Below are positions 44,843 to 53,867 of a DNA stretch of 64,000 nt, in pieces. Below the pieces are notes generated by a model, which did not search any database, was not told where the DNA came from, and saw only the letters and a program-made list of their open reading frames with translations. The first letter of the stretch is position 1. Each line of letters starts with the position of its first letter. The stretch spans positions 1 through 64,000 of the forward strand of contig NZ_CALUYG010000001.1 of assembly GCF_944324935.1 (NCBI RefSeq). Reading direction: 5' to 3'. Source of the stretch: an uncultured Desulfovibrio sp. GTDB lineage: Bacteria > Desulfobacterota > Desulfovibrionia > Desulfovibrionales > Desulfovibrionaceae. The translations under genes were made by a program, and so were the position numbers.

Positions 44843-44871
44843 TTGCAATTGCCGCACGCCGGGCCTATCGT
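44843..44871 (+). promoter_or_regulatory. Sigma-70-type promoter of the thi operon
   Basis: TTGCAA (44843-44848) and TATCGT (44866-44871) are separated by exactly 17 bp. The predicted start point falls just before the riboswitch at 44882. Confidence 0.6.
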
Positions 44872-44881
44872 ACACCTGTTC

Positions 44882-44995
44882 CGGCTGGGGGAGCCCACTT
44901 GACGGCTGAGAAAGGGTGTGAGCGCCCTGACCCCTAGGACATGCGGATGCATGTTCCTGCACCTGACGCAGATAGTGCTGACGAAGGGAAGCTGG
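44882..44995 (+). promoter_or_regulatory. TPP riboswitch (THI element)
   Basis: The conserved THI-box parts occur in order: GGGGGAGCC, GGCTGAGAAAGGG, GACCC, and CACCTGACGCAGATAGTGCT followed by GACGAAGGGAAGC. The outer P1 helix can form between CCGGCT (44881-44886) and AGCTGG near 44990. It precedes thiS and the operon's candidate terminator, so thiamine pyrophosphate should shut off thiSGH. Confidence 0.92.
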
Positions 44996-45022
44996 CGACC
45001 CGCTTGCCGGGTCTGCGCGTCG

Positions 45023-45058
45023 CCCGCTTCCCGTTGCTGGATGCGGGTATTTTTTTTG
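45023..45058 (+). terminator. Riboswitch-controlled terminator
   Basis: CCCGC/GCGGG stem followed by TATTTTTTTT, 30 bases after the riboswitch. An upstream ACCCGC...GCGGGT-like segment (44998-45013) can compete for pairing, as expected for an expression platform. Confidence 0.65.
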
Positions 45059-45162
45059 CCCGCTGTCCCGCCATCCCTCAGGATACGCCGGGAAACGGCG
45101 AATGCGCAAAAGGACGCCCCGCGCGCCTGGCCGGGCGGGGCGATGACCCGGGAGGAGTCACC

Positions 45163-45363
45163 ATGCTGCTTACCGTCAATGGGGAACAGGGAGACTACGC
45201 CGACGATCTGACCGTGGCGGGCCTGCTGGATCAGCGCGGCCATGATGCGGCTGTCGTGGTGGTGGAGCGCAACGGCGGGATCGTGCCGGCTGCCGACTTC
45301 GCCACGACGCGGCTGGAAGCGGGAGACGTGCTCGAACTGGTGCAGTTCGTGGGCGGAGGCTAG
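45163..45363 (+). CDS. thiS: Sulfur carrier protein ThiS
   Basis: A 66-residue beta-grasp protein that carries sulfur as a C-terminal thiocarboxylate for thiazole formation. It starts MLLTVNGEQ, has VAGLLDQRG and [11 protein letters not shown], and ends ...VQFVGGG with the required terminal Gly-Gly. GGAGGAGT is an excellent ribosome binding site. First gene of the riboswitch-controlled operon; 133 bp to thiG with no gene inside. Confidence 0.94.
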   Translation: MLLTVNGEQGDYADDLTVAGLLDQRGHDAAVVVVERNGGIVPAADFATTRLEAGDVLELVQFVGGG

Positions 45364-45496
45364 CCTCTCGTCGCGGTCGGAACAGGAATCGACGCCGCCT
45401 CGGGCGGCGGGGCCGCCATGTCCTCCCGCACGGGATGACGGCCGGCTGATGCGCCCCCCCGGGCGCAGGATCGCTGCGGGTTTAGGAGTAAGAACA

Positions 45497-46267
45497 GTGG
45501 AAGACAAATTCATCCTTGGCGGCGTGGAACTCAAAAGCCGCCTCTTCATCGGCACGGGCAAATACAGTGCGGACAACCTCATCCCCGCCGTGTGCGAGGC
45601 CAGCGGCGCGGAAGTGATCACCGTGGCCATGCGCCGCGTGGAAAAGGGCCAGCAGGGCATCGTGGCCCATATCCCCAGGAGCATGCGCCTTTTGCCCAAC
45701 ACCTCCGGGGCCCGTACCGCCGATGAGGCCGTGCGCCTGGCCCGTCTGGCCCGCGCCGCCGGCTGCGGCGACTGGATCAAGATCGAGGTCATCTCCGACG
45801 TGCGCCACCTCCTGCCCGACGGCTACGAAACGGCCAAGGCCACCGAAGCCCTGGTCAAGGAAGGCTTTACCGTCCTGCCCTACATCAATCCCGATCTCTA
45901 TGTGGCCCGCGCCTGCGTGGATGCCGGCGCCGCCGCTGTCATGCCCCTCGGTGCGCCCATCGGCACCAACCGCGGCCTGCGTACCAAGGAAATGATCGGC
46001 ATCCTCATCGACGAACTGGATGTGCCGGTCGTGGTGGATGCGGGTATCGGACGTCCCTCGCAGGCCTGCGAAGCCATGGAAATGGGCGCGGCGGCCTGCC
46101 TCGTCAATACGGCCATCGCTTCGTCCGCCGACCCGGTGCGCATGGCCGCCGCCTTCCGCGCCGCGGTGGAAGCGGGCCGCAATGCCTGGCTGGCCGGCGC
46201 GGGGGCCGTCAAGGCGCCCGGCGAAGCCGCCGAAGCCTCCTCGCCGCTCACCGGTTTCCTGCGCTAG
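45497..46267 (+). CDS. thiG: Thiazole synthase ThiG
   Basis: Forms the thiazole ring from deoxyxylulose phosphate, dehydroglycine and ThiS thiocarboxylate. The 256-residue barrel enzyme has [39 protein letters not shown], the Schiff-base Lys in [34 protein letters not shown] and [16 protein letters not shown]. Starts at GTG with AGGAGTAAG upstream. Confidence 0.97.
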   Translation: MEDKFILGGVELKSRLFIGTGKYSADNLIPAVCEASGAEVITVAMRRVEKGQQGIVAHIPRSMRLLPNTSGARTADEAVRLARLARAAGCGDWIKIEVISDVRHLLPDGYETAKATEALVKEGFTVLPYINPDLYVARACVDAGAAAVMPLGAPIGTNRGLRTKEMIGILIDELDVPVVVDAGIGRPSQACEAMEMGAAACLVNTAIASSADPVRMAAAFRAAVEAGRNAWLAGAGAVKAPGEAAEASSPLTGFLR

Positions 46268-46285
46268 GCTGGAGGAGGTCCCGTC

Positions 46286-47407
46286 ATGGAAAATTTTGAA
46301 CAGTTCCTGGCAAAATGGCCGCGCGAACGGCGTGCCCGCATCGCCGAAAACGCCACCGAAGAACAGGTGCTCGTCGCCCTGCGCAAGGATACCCTCCAGC
46401 CCGAGGACTTCCTGGTCCTGCTCTCCCCGGCGGCCGCCCCGCATCTGGAGGATCTGGCCCAGCGCGCCCATGAGCTGACTTTGCGCTATTTCGGCCGGGC
46501 CGTGAACCTCTTCACCCCCCTGTATATCTCGGACGTCTGCACCAACCAGTGCCGGTACTGCGGTTTCAACGCCAAGAATACCCAGCCCCGCCGCCATCTG
46601 AACATGGATGAGATCGAGGCCGAGGCCCGCGTCATTGCGGACATGGGCCTCCAGCATATCCTCTTGCTCACCGGCGACGCGCGCAAGCTCTCCTCGCCCG
46701 AATACATCGCTGATGCCGCCCGCCGCATCAAACCCCTGTTCGCGTCCGTCGGCGTGGAGGTCTACTCCCTGACCGAAGACGAATACCGCCTGCTCATCGC
46801 CGCCGGCGTGGACAGCATGACCATGTTCCAGGAGACCTACAACCCCGAACTCTACGACTGGCTGCACCCGGCCGGCCCCAAGAAGGATTACTCCTTCCGC
46901 CTCAATGCGCCGGAACGCGCCGCCCGCGCGGGCATGCGCTCCCTCGGCGTGGGCGCGCTGCTCGGGCTCGACGAGTTCATCCAGGACGCCTTCTGCACCG
47001 GCCTGCACGCCTGGTGGCTCATGCGGCATTACCCCGGCGTGGACGTGGGCATCTCCATCCCGCGCATCTGCTCGCACGAGGGCAGCTTCGACATCCCCCA
47101 TGCCGTGGGTGACCGGCAGTTCGTGCAATACGTCACGGCCATGCGCTGCTTCCTGCCCCGGTCCGGCATCACCTGTTCCAGCCGGGAAAGCGCCTTCATG
47201 CGCGATCACCTCATCCCCCTGGGCGTGACCCGCGTGTCCGCCGGCGTCTCCACCGCCGTGGGCGGACGCGCCACCGAGGCCGACAACTCCGGCCAGTTCG
47301 ACATCACCGACCACCGCAGCGTGGAAGAAATGACAGCCGCCCTGGCCGGCATCGGCTATCAGGCCGTCGTCAAGGACTGGGAAGATCCCACCACGACCCA
47401 CGCCTGA
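46286..47407 (+). CDS. thiH: 2-iminoacetate synthase ThiH (radical SAM)
   Basis: Cleaves tyrosine to dehydroglycine for ThiG in anaerobes. The 373-residue protein has the cluster motif CTNQCRYCGF (about residue 92), then NTQPRRHLNMDEI, LLLTGDAR, FQETYNPELY and the ending AGVSTAVGGRATEAD. GGAGGAGG precedes the ATG. It ends the visible operon; thiF and thiE do not follow, because a long repeat region begins 70 bp downstream. Confidence 0.97.
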   Translation: MENFEQFLAKWPRERRARIAENATEEQVLVALRKDTLQPEDFLVLLSPAAAPHLEDLAQRAHELTLRYFGRAVNLFTPLYISDVCTNQCRYCGFNAKNTQPRRHLNMDEIEAEARVIADMGLQHILLLTGDARKLSSPEYIADAARRIKPLFASVGVEVYSLTEDEYRLLIAAGVDSMTMFQETYNPELYDWLHPAGPKKDYSFRLNAPERAARAGMRSLGVGALLGLDEFIQDAFCTGLHAWWLMRHYPGVDVGISIPRICSHEGSFDIPHAVGDRQFVQYVTAMRCFLPRSGITCSSRESAFMRDHLIPLGVTRVSAGVSTAVGGRATEADNSGQFDITDHRSVEEMTAALAGIGYQAVVKDWEDPTTTHA

Positions 47408-47477
47408 TCCCAGCCGTCGCCTTTCCTTATGCACCGCCCCTGTGCCGTCCCGTACGGCACGGGGGTCTTTTTTTCTT

Positions 47478-47590
47478 GCGGGGGGAAGGAAGGGGGCTTT
47501 TTTGCAAAAAAGCCCCCTTCCTTCCCCCCGCGCCCCCCATCCATCCCGCAAAAAACCTTGCCAGGGAGGATGGCGGGCAACCGTCCCGCG
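47478..47590 (+). repeat. Repeat family D, copy 2, with 54-bp palindrome
   Basis: Identical palindrome to 319-372 (GCGGGGGGAAGGAAGGGGGC arms around TTTTTTGCAAAAAA, 47478-47531) with the same flank CCCATCCATCCCGCAAAAAA. Orientation is opposite to copy 1. It lies 70 bp after thiH and may mark the 3' end of that transcript. Confidence 0.85.
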
Positions 47591-47643
47591 CAGGCTGCCC
47601 CTTCGACCGACAGTCTCCCGGTGACATGACGAGGAAACGCCCT

Positions 47644-49055
47644 CACCTCGACGCCTTTTTCCTCATCTTCCCGCCGCCCGTCATCTCTGGCCGCGACTCA
47701 GAAAGGGCCGTCGCCCGCCGGATGCCCGTCAACGCTGGCTGCCCCAGGCGGGGATGGGGGTCGCAGGGGGCAAGGGGCTGGCAAGCCCCTGTCCCCTGCC
47801 GCATCTCTGCTGTCGATGCCCGTAAGGCTCCTTCGTCGCCTGACGGTCACGGCCCTGCGGGCCGCCATTCGGTCGCCCGCCGCGCAGGCGACCACGCCTG
47901 CATGCCGGGCAACATCCGCCAGCCTCTGGTGCGATAAAAAATAAAGCTCCTGTCCCTTTGGTTGCCGCAGGAGGACAGTCCGAGGATACCCAGCGTCAGA
48001 AAACAAGTTCCCGCCTGCCGCGACGCCTTTTTTCTCATCTTCGCGCTGTCCGTCATCTCTGGCCGCGACTCAGAAAAGGACGCCTTCCTGCCCCAGCCCC
48101 TATTCAAAGACGAACCTTCCGGCCCCATGCGCCTTTCGTCATCTTGTCCCACGGCGTCAGCGCGTCATGGCGCGGAGGAGATCGCCGCCCCGTCGGGGCG
48201 GCAGCTCCGACGCCGCCCGGTCGCTCGTGCCGCGCAGTGCGCGGGACAGCGGGAGGGCGATGCCCTATGACGCGCGACAGGGAGGAGAACAGGGCAGGGC
48301 CGCCGCCCGCCGGATGCCCGTCAACGCTGGCTGCCCCAGGCGGGGATGGGGGTTGCAGGGGGCAAGGGGCTGGCAAGCCCCTGTCCCCTGCCGCCCGCCG
48401 CGCAGGCGACCACGCCTGCATGCCGGGCAACATCCGCCCGCCCCCAGCGCCAAAAAACAAGAACTACCTCCCACCTGTCGCCGCATATCATTTTGCTGGT
48501 ACTACAGCCTTCCCTGTATGATGTATCTTCCCTCACCTCGACGCCTTTTTCCTCATCTTCGCGCTGCCCGTCATCTCTGGCCGCGACTCAGAAAGGGACG
48601 CCTTCCTGCCCCAGCCCCATTCAAAGAAGAACCTTCCGGCCCCATGCGCCTTCCGTCATCTTGTCCCACGGCGTCAGCGCGTCATGGCGCGGAGGAGATC
48701 GCCGCCCCGTCGGGGTGGCAGCTCCGACGCCGCCCGGACGCTCGTGCCGCGCAGTGCGCGGGACAGCGGGAGGGCGATGCCCTATGACGCGCGACAGAGA
48801 GGAGAACAGGGCAGGGCCGCCGCCCGCCGGATGCCCGTCAACGCTGGCTGCCCCAGGCGGGGATGGGGGTTGCAGGGGGCAAGGGGCTGGCAAGCCCCTG
48901 TCCCCTGCCGCATCTCTGCTGTCGATGCCCGTAAGGCTCCTTCGTCGCCTGACGGTCACGGCCCTGCGGGCCGCCATTCGGTCGGCGCAGGCGACCACGC
49001 CTGCATGCCGGGCGAAGCCGCCATCTGCCGGCGCAATAAAAAACGAAAAGCTGCA
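47644..49055 (+). repeat. Mosaic of family C repeats, gene-free
   Basis: About 1.4 kb without recognisable genes, built from repeated modules. CTCACCTCGACGCCTTTTTC...GCGACTCAGAAA recurs at 47644, 48015 and 48533. A block of about 320 bp starting GGACGCCTTCCTGCCCCAGC occurs at 48077-48393 and 48597-48910 as a direct repeat. Module 1 (GCTGGCAAGCCCCTGTCCCC region) occurs three times, module 2 (CTGCTGTCGATGCCCGTAAG) at 47803 and 48911, and module 3 (CGCAGGCGACCACGCCTGCA then an A-rich tail) three times. ORFs here are short, lack ribosome binding sites and change frame between copies. Confidence 0.85.
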
Positions 49056-49103
49056 CTTGCCTTTCCCCTCCTTGCCCGTGCTGTGGACCGCAATAGAAAC
49101 TGT

Positions 49104-49132
49104 TTGATTGAACAAGCTATCTTCTGGACAAT
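49104..49132 (+). promoter_or_regulatory. Candidate promoter of the AEC transporter gene
   Basis: TTGATT (49104-49109) and GACAAT (49127-49132) are separated by 17 bp in a short AT-rich window just downstream of the repeat mosaic, 48 bp before the ATG. Confidence 0.45.
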
Positions 49133-49179
49133 GCCGGCGCAAAGGCGCACAGTAGGCCATCCAATTTGGGAGGGATGTC

Positions 49180-50157
49180 ATGCTGGTTGCGGTCTGGGCC
49201 GTGTTGCCGGTCTTTCTGATCATCGGTATGGGGGTTTTTTTGCGGGCGCGGGATCTGCTGCCCGACAGTACCGGCAAAGTGCTGGGGCTGTATGTGCTCA
49301 GGCTGGCCCTGCCGCTGCTGCTCCTGCATGTCATGGCGCAAGCCGACCGAAACGCGCTGGCGCACGGCGGCTTCTGGCTGGGCGCGCTGGGCGCGCCGTT
49401 GGGCTGCTACGCGCTGGGCTACTGGGCGGACAGACTGTTCTGTCGGCGCGGCGCAGGCGCTGCGGTTATCTCGGGGCTGGGCTGTAGCGCCTGCAATGCG
49501 GCCTTTGTGGGCCTGCCCATTGTGGAAAGCCTTTTTCCCGGCAATACCGAGGCACTGGTGGTGGCGGGCCTGATGACGCTGACGCCCAATGTGGTGGTCA
49601 TCGTGGGTCAGGTGCGGCTGGATCTGCTCAACGGCGCGACGGCCTGGGAGGAGGGGCAAAGCCGGGCCTGGATTCTTTTCCGGGCGCTGGTGCTGGGCAA
49701 TCCCATTCTGCTGTCCACGGTGGCCGGTCTGGGACTGGCGATCGGGGGCGCGGGGCTCTGGACGCCGCTTGACAGGGCCTGCGCGCTGGTGGGTTTTACG
49801 GCGGCTCCGTGCATGCTCATCGCATTGGGGTTCGATCTCGGTCAGAAACTGCGGCTGGCCCTGACCCGCAGCGTGGGCCACGCCATCTGGCGTCAGGTCT
49901 GGCTGGTCAGCTGCAAGCTGGTACTCTGTCCGCTGCTCTGCTGGCTGATCATGGCGCCGCTGGATGTGGAGCCCCTCTGGCTGGGAGTGGGCGTGCTCAT
50001 GAGCGCAACGGGCACGGCGCTGGTGGCCTCCGTGCTGGCGCAGGTCTACAACGCCCTGCCGGAAGAGGCGGCTTTTACCGCCGTCCTCAGTAACGGGGCC
50101 AGCCTCGTCACATTGACGCTCTGCATCCTGTTGCTGCAATCCAGCGGCTATTTTTAG
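49180..50157 (+). CDS. AEC-family transporter (auxin efflux carrier-like permease)
   Basis: A 325-residue inner-membrane protein with about ten hydrophobic segments. The N-terminus VFLIIGMGVFLRARDLLPDSTGKVL, the broken helix with NAAFVGLPIVESLF and the C-terminal half with LMSATGTALVASVLAQVY and VLSNGASLVTL place it in the AEC (BASS-like) family. Bacterial members export or import small organic acids or amino acids; the substrate cannot be told. GGGAGGG precedes the ATG. Its stop codon overlaps the first base of a family A repeat. Confidence 0.85.
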   Translation: MLVAVWAVLPVFLIIGMGVFLRARDLLPDSTGKVLGLYVLRLALPLLLLHVMAQADRNALAHGGFWLGALGAPLGCYALGYWADRLFCRRGAGAAVISGLGCSACNAAFVGLPIVESLFPGNTEALVVAGLMTLTPNVVVIVGQVRLDLLNGATAWEEGQSRAWILFRALVLGNPILLSTVAGLGLAIGGAGLWTPLDRACALVGFTAAPCMLIALGFDLGQKLRLALTRSVGHAIWRQVWLVSCKLVLCPLLCWLIMAPLDVEPLWLGVGVLMSATGTALVASVLAQVYNALPEEAAFTAVLSNGASLVTLTLCILLLQSSGYF

Positions 50158-50300
50158 AACATTTTGCCATTGAAAAAGGCCAAATACGAGGCGGCGGCAC
50201 AGCGCCGCCCGGCCAAAGCCAAGCGGAAAAACCGCGTTTTTTCCGCGAAATGCCAGGCCGTATGGTTTGAAACGCAAAACGTTCCAAACGGAAAACGCTT
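50157..50300 (+). repeat. Repeat family A, copy 4
   Basis: Begins GAACATTTTGCC in the stop codon of the AEC gene and ends AAAACGCTT. It keeps the GGCGGC/GCCGCC and GCGGAAAAA...TTTTTTCCGC hairpins, but the terminal arms have decayed. The 457 bp from 50158 to 50614 hold this repeat, the terminator at 50334, a CRP/HcpR-type box and an AT-rich leader; no gene is seen. Confidence 0.82.
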
Positions 50301-50333
50301 TAGACTGGAAGCTCCTGTCTTCTGACTGTCCAC

Positions 50334-50374
50334 GGAGGCATGACGCCATGCGCGCCATGCCTCCTCGCGTTTTT
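50334..50374 (+). terminator. Rho-independent terminator
   Basis: Nine-bp stem GGAGGCATG/CATGCCTCC with a 13-base loop, then TCGCGTTTTT. Probably ends AEC transporter transcripts beyond the family A repeat. Confidence 0.8.
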
Positions 50375-50412
50375 CGGCGCGGTCAAAGGCGGGGGCGTGC
50401 CTCCAGTGTATT

Positions 50413-50432
50413 ATTGTGAGTATTTTCACAAT
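50413..50432 (+). promoter_or_regulatory. CRP/HcpR-type palindrome upstream of the amidohydrolase gene
   Basis: Perfect inverted repeat ATTGTGA-GTATTT-TCACAAT, i.e. TGTGA-N6-TCACA, the same half-sites and spacing as the two boxes in front of hcp. A promoter-like TTGCCT-17-TATCGT pair lies at 50532-50560, and a TATTTC hexamer at 50452 would fit activation from the box. The site is 183 bp upstream of the start codon. Confidence 0.65.
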
Positions 50433-50614
50433 AGGTGTTTATCTATGCTTGTATTTCACAGTGTAACAGCCGTTGAGCTGGCTGGGGAGATGAGAAAAAA
50501 ATAGTGGTTGCTCAAATCAAAGGAAAATGCCTTGCCTTCTGTCTGTATATTCCGTATCGTCATCGGAAGGAAAAAAATACTTTTTTTCACAATCCAACAG
50601 AAATGAGGTGTGCC

Positions 50615-52333
50615 ATGATCCGTAGAACTTTTCTGAAAAGCGCCTTTGCCACAGCCGTCCTGTTGGGCTCGTCCTCCACTGGGCTGTTCGCCTCCCAAAA
50701 CAGTGTTCGCGTGTATGTGGGCGGTCCGATCTTCACGATGAACAAGAAAAACGACATCGTGGAAGCGCTAGCCGTCAAGGGGGACACCATTCTTGCCGTG
50801 GGCAAGCGTGCCGATGTGCTGAAAGCCGCCGGCAGCGATGCGGAGATCGTGGACCTCAAGGGGCGTGTCCTGATGCCGGGCATGATCGACGGACATAGCC
50901 ATTTCCCCGATACTTCCCGCCGGAACATACTGATGGTGAACCTCAATGTGCCGCCTTTGGGGCCGGTGACGTGTATCGCCGACATGCAGCGTCTGCTCAA
51001 GGAGCGTGCTGCTGAAACGCCTAAGGGGCAGTGGGTCATCGGCTACAACTACAATGACCTGGCCATGAAGGAACAGCGCCATCCCACCCGCGCTGAATTG
51101 GATGCCATCTCCACTGATCATCCCATCTTCATCCGGCATGTGACCGGGCATCTTGGCGTTGCCAACTCGAAGGCGCTGGAGCTGGCGAATATTACGGAAA
51201 AAACGCCCGATCCCGCTGGCGGACGCTACCGGCGTGATGCCGACGGCAAGCTGGACGGCGTTCTGGAAGGGCCGGCGGCGCGCGCTCCCATCGACAAGCT
51301 CATGCCGAAGCTGACCCCTGAGCAGGAGCTGCAGGCCATCGCGATGGACAGCATGATGTATGCGGCGGCGGGGGTGACCACAGCCAATAACGGCGGCAGT
51401 CCCTCCATAGATGAACATTTCCTGAAGGCCAGCCGTAGCGGAGACCTCAAGATCCGCGTGGTCATCTGGCCCAACGGACGCAACGCCAAGCTCATCGAAA
51501 GTTACGGCAAGAAGCGCCAGGGAACGCAGCTGGACGCCGAAGGCAAGGTCGTCCTCGGCCCTGTCAAGCTCTTTGCCGACGGCAGTCCGCAGGGTTATAC
51601 GGCGTGGTTCTCCAAGCCCTACTACAAGCAGCTGCCGGGCAAGCCGGCGGACTATCGCGGTTTCCCGGTCTTCAAAAACCGTGATGAGCTTTTTGCCCTG
51701 GTGCAGAAGTTGCATGACGACGGCTGGCAGATCACCACGCATACCAACGGCGACCAGGCCATCCAGGATATGATCGACGCCTATTCCGCCGCGTTGAAAG
51801 CCAATCCGCGCAAGGACCATCGCCATATCCTCAACCATTGCCAGTTCTGCCGTCCCGACCAGGTGGACGCCATTGCCGAAATGGGCTTCGTGCCCTCCTA
51901 CTTCGTGACGCATACCTGGTTCTGGGGCGACATTCACCGCGACATGGTGGCCGGGCCCGAACGCGCGGCCCACATCAGCCCCCTCAAGGCGGCGCTGGAC
52001 AAGGGCATCACCTTTGCCCTGCACAACGACACCCCGGTGACGCCCATCAGCCCGCTCATGGACGTGTTCTCCGCCGTGACCCGTCTGACCTCCTCCGGCA
52101 AGGTGCTGGGCCCGGATCAGCGCATCACGGTTATGGAAGCCCTGCGCGGCGTCACCATCAACGGCGCGTACATGCAGCGGCTGGAAGACAAGATCGGCTC
52201 GCTGGAAAAGGGCAAGCTGGCCGACCTCGTGATCCTGGACAAGGACCCCACCAAGGTCGCCCCCGAGACCCTCAAGGACATCAAGGTGGATGAGACCATC
52301 GTGGGCGGCCAGACCGTCTACAAGCGCGCCTGA
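50615..52333 (+). CDS. Exported amidohydrolase, YtcJ-like (amidohydrolase 3)
   Basis: A 572-residue protein with an export signal (MIRRTFLKSAFATAVLLG; the RRxFLK pattern suggests Tat) cleaved near FAS-QN. The metal-dependent TIM-barrel domain shows VLMPGMIDGHSHFPD (first His pair), VRHVTGHLGVANS, THTNGDQAIQDM, NHCQF and ALHNDTPVTPISPLMD; the C-terminus EDKIGSLEKGKLADLVILDKDP is typical of the family. Natural substrates of YtcJ-like enzymes are poorly known. GAGGTG precedes the ATG; the leader is unusually AT-rich and carries a CRP/HcpR-type box, so regulated expression is likely. Confidence 0.88.
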   Translation: MIRRTFLKSAFATAVLLGSSSTGLFASQNSVRVYVGGPIFTMNKKNDIVEALAVKGDTILAVGKRADVLKAAGSDAEIVDLKGRVLMPGMIDGHSHFPDTSRRNILMVNLNVPPLGPVTCIADMQRLLKERAAETPKGQWVIGYNYNDLAMKEQRHPTRAELDAISTDHPIFIRHVTGHLGVANSKALELANITEKTPDPAGGRYRRDADGKLDGVLEGPAARAPIDKLMPKLTPEQELQAIAMDSMMYAAAGVTTANNGGSPSIDEHFLKASRSGDLKIRVVIWPNGRNAKLIESYGKKRQGTQLDAEGKVVLGPVKLFADGSPQGYTAWFSKPYYKQLPGKPADYRGFPVFKNRDELFALVQKLHDDGWQITTHTNGDQAIQDMIDAYSAALKANPRKDHRHILNHCQFCRPDQVDAIAEMGFVPSYFVTHTWFWGDIHRDMVAGPERAAHISPLKAALDKGITFALHNDTPVTPISPLMDVFSAVTRLTSSGKVLGPDQRITVMEALRGVTINGAYMQRLEDKIGSLEKGKLADLVILDKDPTKVAPETLKDIKVDETIVGGQTVYKRA

Positions 52334-52424
52334 TCCGCCGTCACTGATCCCTGTTGAAGCGTCCCCCTTCCGGCATGTGGCCCAGCCCTTGCCGGGAGGG
52401 GGGACTTGTCATCTGAGGGGCGAC

Positions 52425-52510
52425 CCCGGCGCAGGCGGAAACGCAGTGCCGCGCTGCACGAACTTGTTGGAAAAACTGCACTTTTTCGTAAAGCGACAGG
52501 CGCACGGTGG
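52425..52510 (+). repeat. Decayed copy of repeat family A
   Basis: GGCGGAAACG, GGAAAAACTGCACTTTTTCG, AAGCGACAGG and a final GGAACATG follow the order of family A modules but with many substitutions. Together with the family B repeat it makes up most of the 406-bp gap 52334-52739. Confidence 0.5.
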
Positions 52511-52612
52511 AACATGTCCCAATGAGCGCAACACTGTTACGGTCTTGCGGAAACTGGCCTGACAGCCCTCGCGAACTTTTTGCGGAGAAGCCCCGGGCGT
52601 TGCTTCGCTCTG

Positions 52613-52700
52613 CTAAAAGCGCGCTGGGGAAGGGATGGGGGGCTTGGGGGGAAGGGGAACCCCTTCCGCGCCGGCGGAGGGGTTCCCCTTCCCCCCCAAG
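52613..52700 (-). repeat. Repeat family B, copy 2
   Basis: Reverse complement of 20569-20656: GCGCGCTGGGGAAGGGATGG, then TTGGGGGGAAGGGGAACCCC and its complement around a GC-rich loop. Two to three substitutions relative to copy 1 fall in both arms. It lies 39 bp past the DUF362 stop codon and could terminate that transcript. Confidence 0.83.
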
Positions 52701-52739
52701 AGCAAATCCTGAATACCTCAAGGCGGGGAGCGGCGTCTC

Positions 52740-53867
52740 TCAGGCCTCGATGGTATGCAGCGTGTACTGGCGGGTGCCCAGACCGATGCGTTCGGCGTGT
52801 TCGAGCTGGCTTGCGCCGTGGGTATCGGGATGGATGTCGGTGAAGCAGTCGCCGTGGCTGCGCTCGCACTGGCCGAGGCGGCTGGAGGCGATGACCGGCG
52901 CGGCGTTGACGGCGTCGATGCAGGCCTGGTCCAGCGCCACGGGGTCGGGGGAGGCAAAGATGCCGATATCCGGCACGATGGCCGCATCATTGCCGCCGTG
53001 GCAGTCGCAGCAGGGCGAGATGTTGTTGGCGATGCTGATGTGGAAATGCGGGCGGCCATGCAGGACGGCTGCGGCGTATTCGGCCATGCGGGCATTGAGG
53101 ATGTCGCTGGCGGCGTCGATGGGGCTGGCGATGGCGTCATGGTTACAGATGCCGATGCAGCGGCCGCAGCCCACGCAGGCCTCCTGATCGATGCGGGCCT
53201 TGTGCTGTGCATCCCAGCCGATGGCCTGCTGGGCGCAAAAGCGCATGCAGGCCCCGCAGCTCCGGCATTTTTCCGTGGTGACTTCGGGCTTGCTGCAACT
53301 ATGCATGGCCATCTTGCCGGCCCGGCTGCCGCAGCCCATGCCCACGTTTTTGATGGCGCCGCCGAAGCCCGTGCGTTTGTGTCCCTTGAAATGATTGAGG
53401 GAAATGAAGACGTCGGCATCCATGATGGTGCGCCCAATGCGGGCCGTCTGGAAGATTTCCCCGTTGGGCACGGGGACCTCCACATCGTCCGTGCCCTTGA
53501 GACCGTCGCCGATGAGCAGCTGACAGCCCGTGGAAAGGGGGCTGAAGCCGTTTTCCTGCGCGGCGGCAAGGTGTTCGAGGGCATGCTTGCGCCGCCCCAC
53601 ATAGAGCGTGCTGCAATCCGTGAGGAAGGGCAGGCCGCCCCGTTCACGGATCATGTCGGCCACGCAGCGGGCGAAGTTGGGCCGCAAAAAGGCCAGGTTC
53701 CCCGGTTCGCCGAAGTGCATCTTGATGGCGACGAATTTCCCGGCCACTTCCAGCGCATCCAGCCCCGCGGCCCGCAGCAGCTTCTTCATCTTGGTCAGCA
53801 GGCTGTAGTCCACGGGACAGCGCATGTCCGTGAAGTAGACGTCGGCAACGGACTGGGCGGCGTTCAT
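52740..53867 (-). CDS. DUF362 domain protein with two 4Fe-4S clusters
   Basis: A 375-residue cytoplasmic iron-sulfur protein. The DUF362 part (residues about 1-190 and 255-375) has VAIKMHFGEPGN, FLTDCSTLYVGRRK and LNHFKGHKRTGFGGAIKNVGMGC; two ferredoxin motifs, CRSCGACMRFC and CVGCGRCIGIC, lie between about residues 205 and 250. Likely an electron carrier or maturation factor; function unproven. The ATG overlaps the flavoredoxin stop codon, so it belongs to the redox run headed by hcp. Confidence 0.85.
   Translation of the reverse strand: MNAAQSVADVYFTDMRCPVDYSLLTKMKKLLRAAGLDALEVAGKFVAIKMHFGEPGNLAFLRPNFARCVADMIRERGGLPFLTDCSTLYVGRRKHALEHLAAAQENGFSPLSTGCQLLIGDGLKGTDDVEVPVPNGEIFQTARIGRTIMDADVFISLNHFKGHKRTGFGGAIKNVGMGCGSRAGKMAMHSCSKPEVTTEKCRSCGACMRFCAQQAIGWDAQHKARIDQEACVGCGRCIGICNHDAIASPIDAASDILNARMAEYAAAVLHGRPHFHISIANNISPCCDCHGGNDAAIVPDIGIFASPDPVALDQACIDAVNAAPVIASSRLGQCERSHGDCFTDIHPDTHGASQLEHAERIGLGTRQYTLHTIEA

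Noticed and set aside
47698..49334. Several ORFs of 60-270 codons in the repeat mosaic
   Set aside because: They lack ribosome binding sites, switch frame between copies of the same repeat, and show low-complexity Arg/Pro/Gly content.
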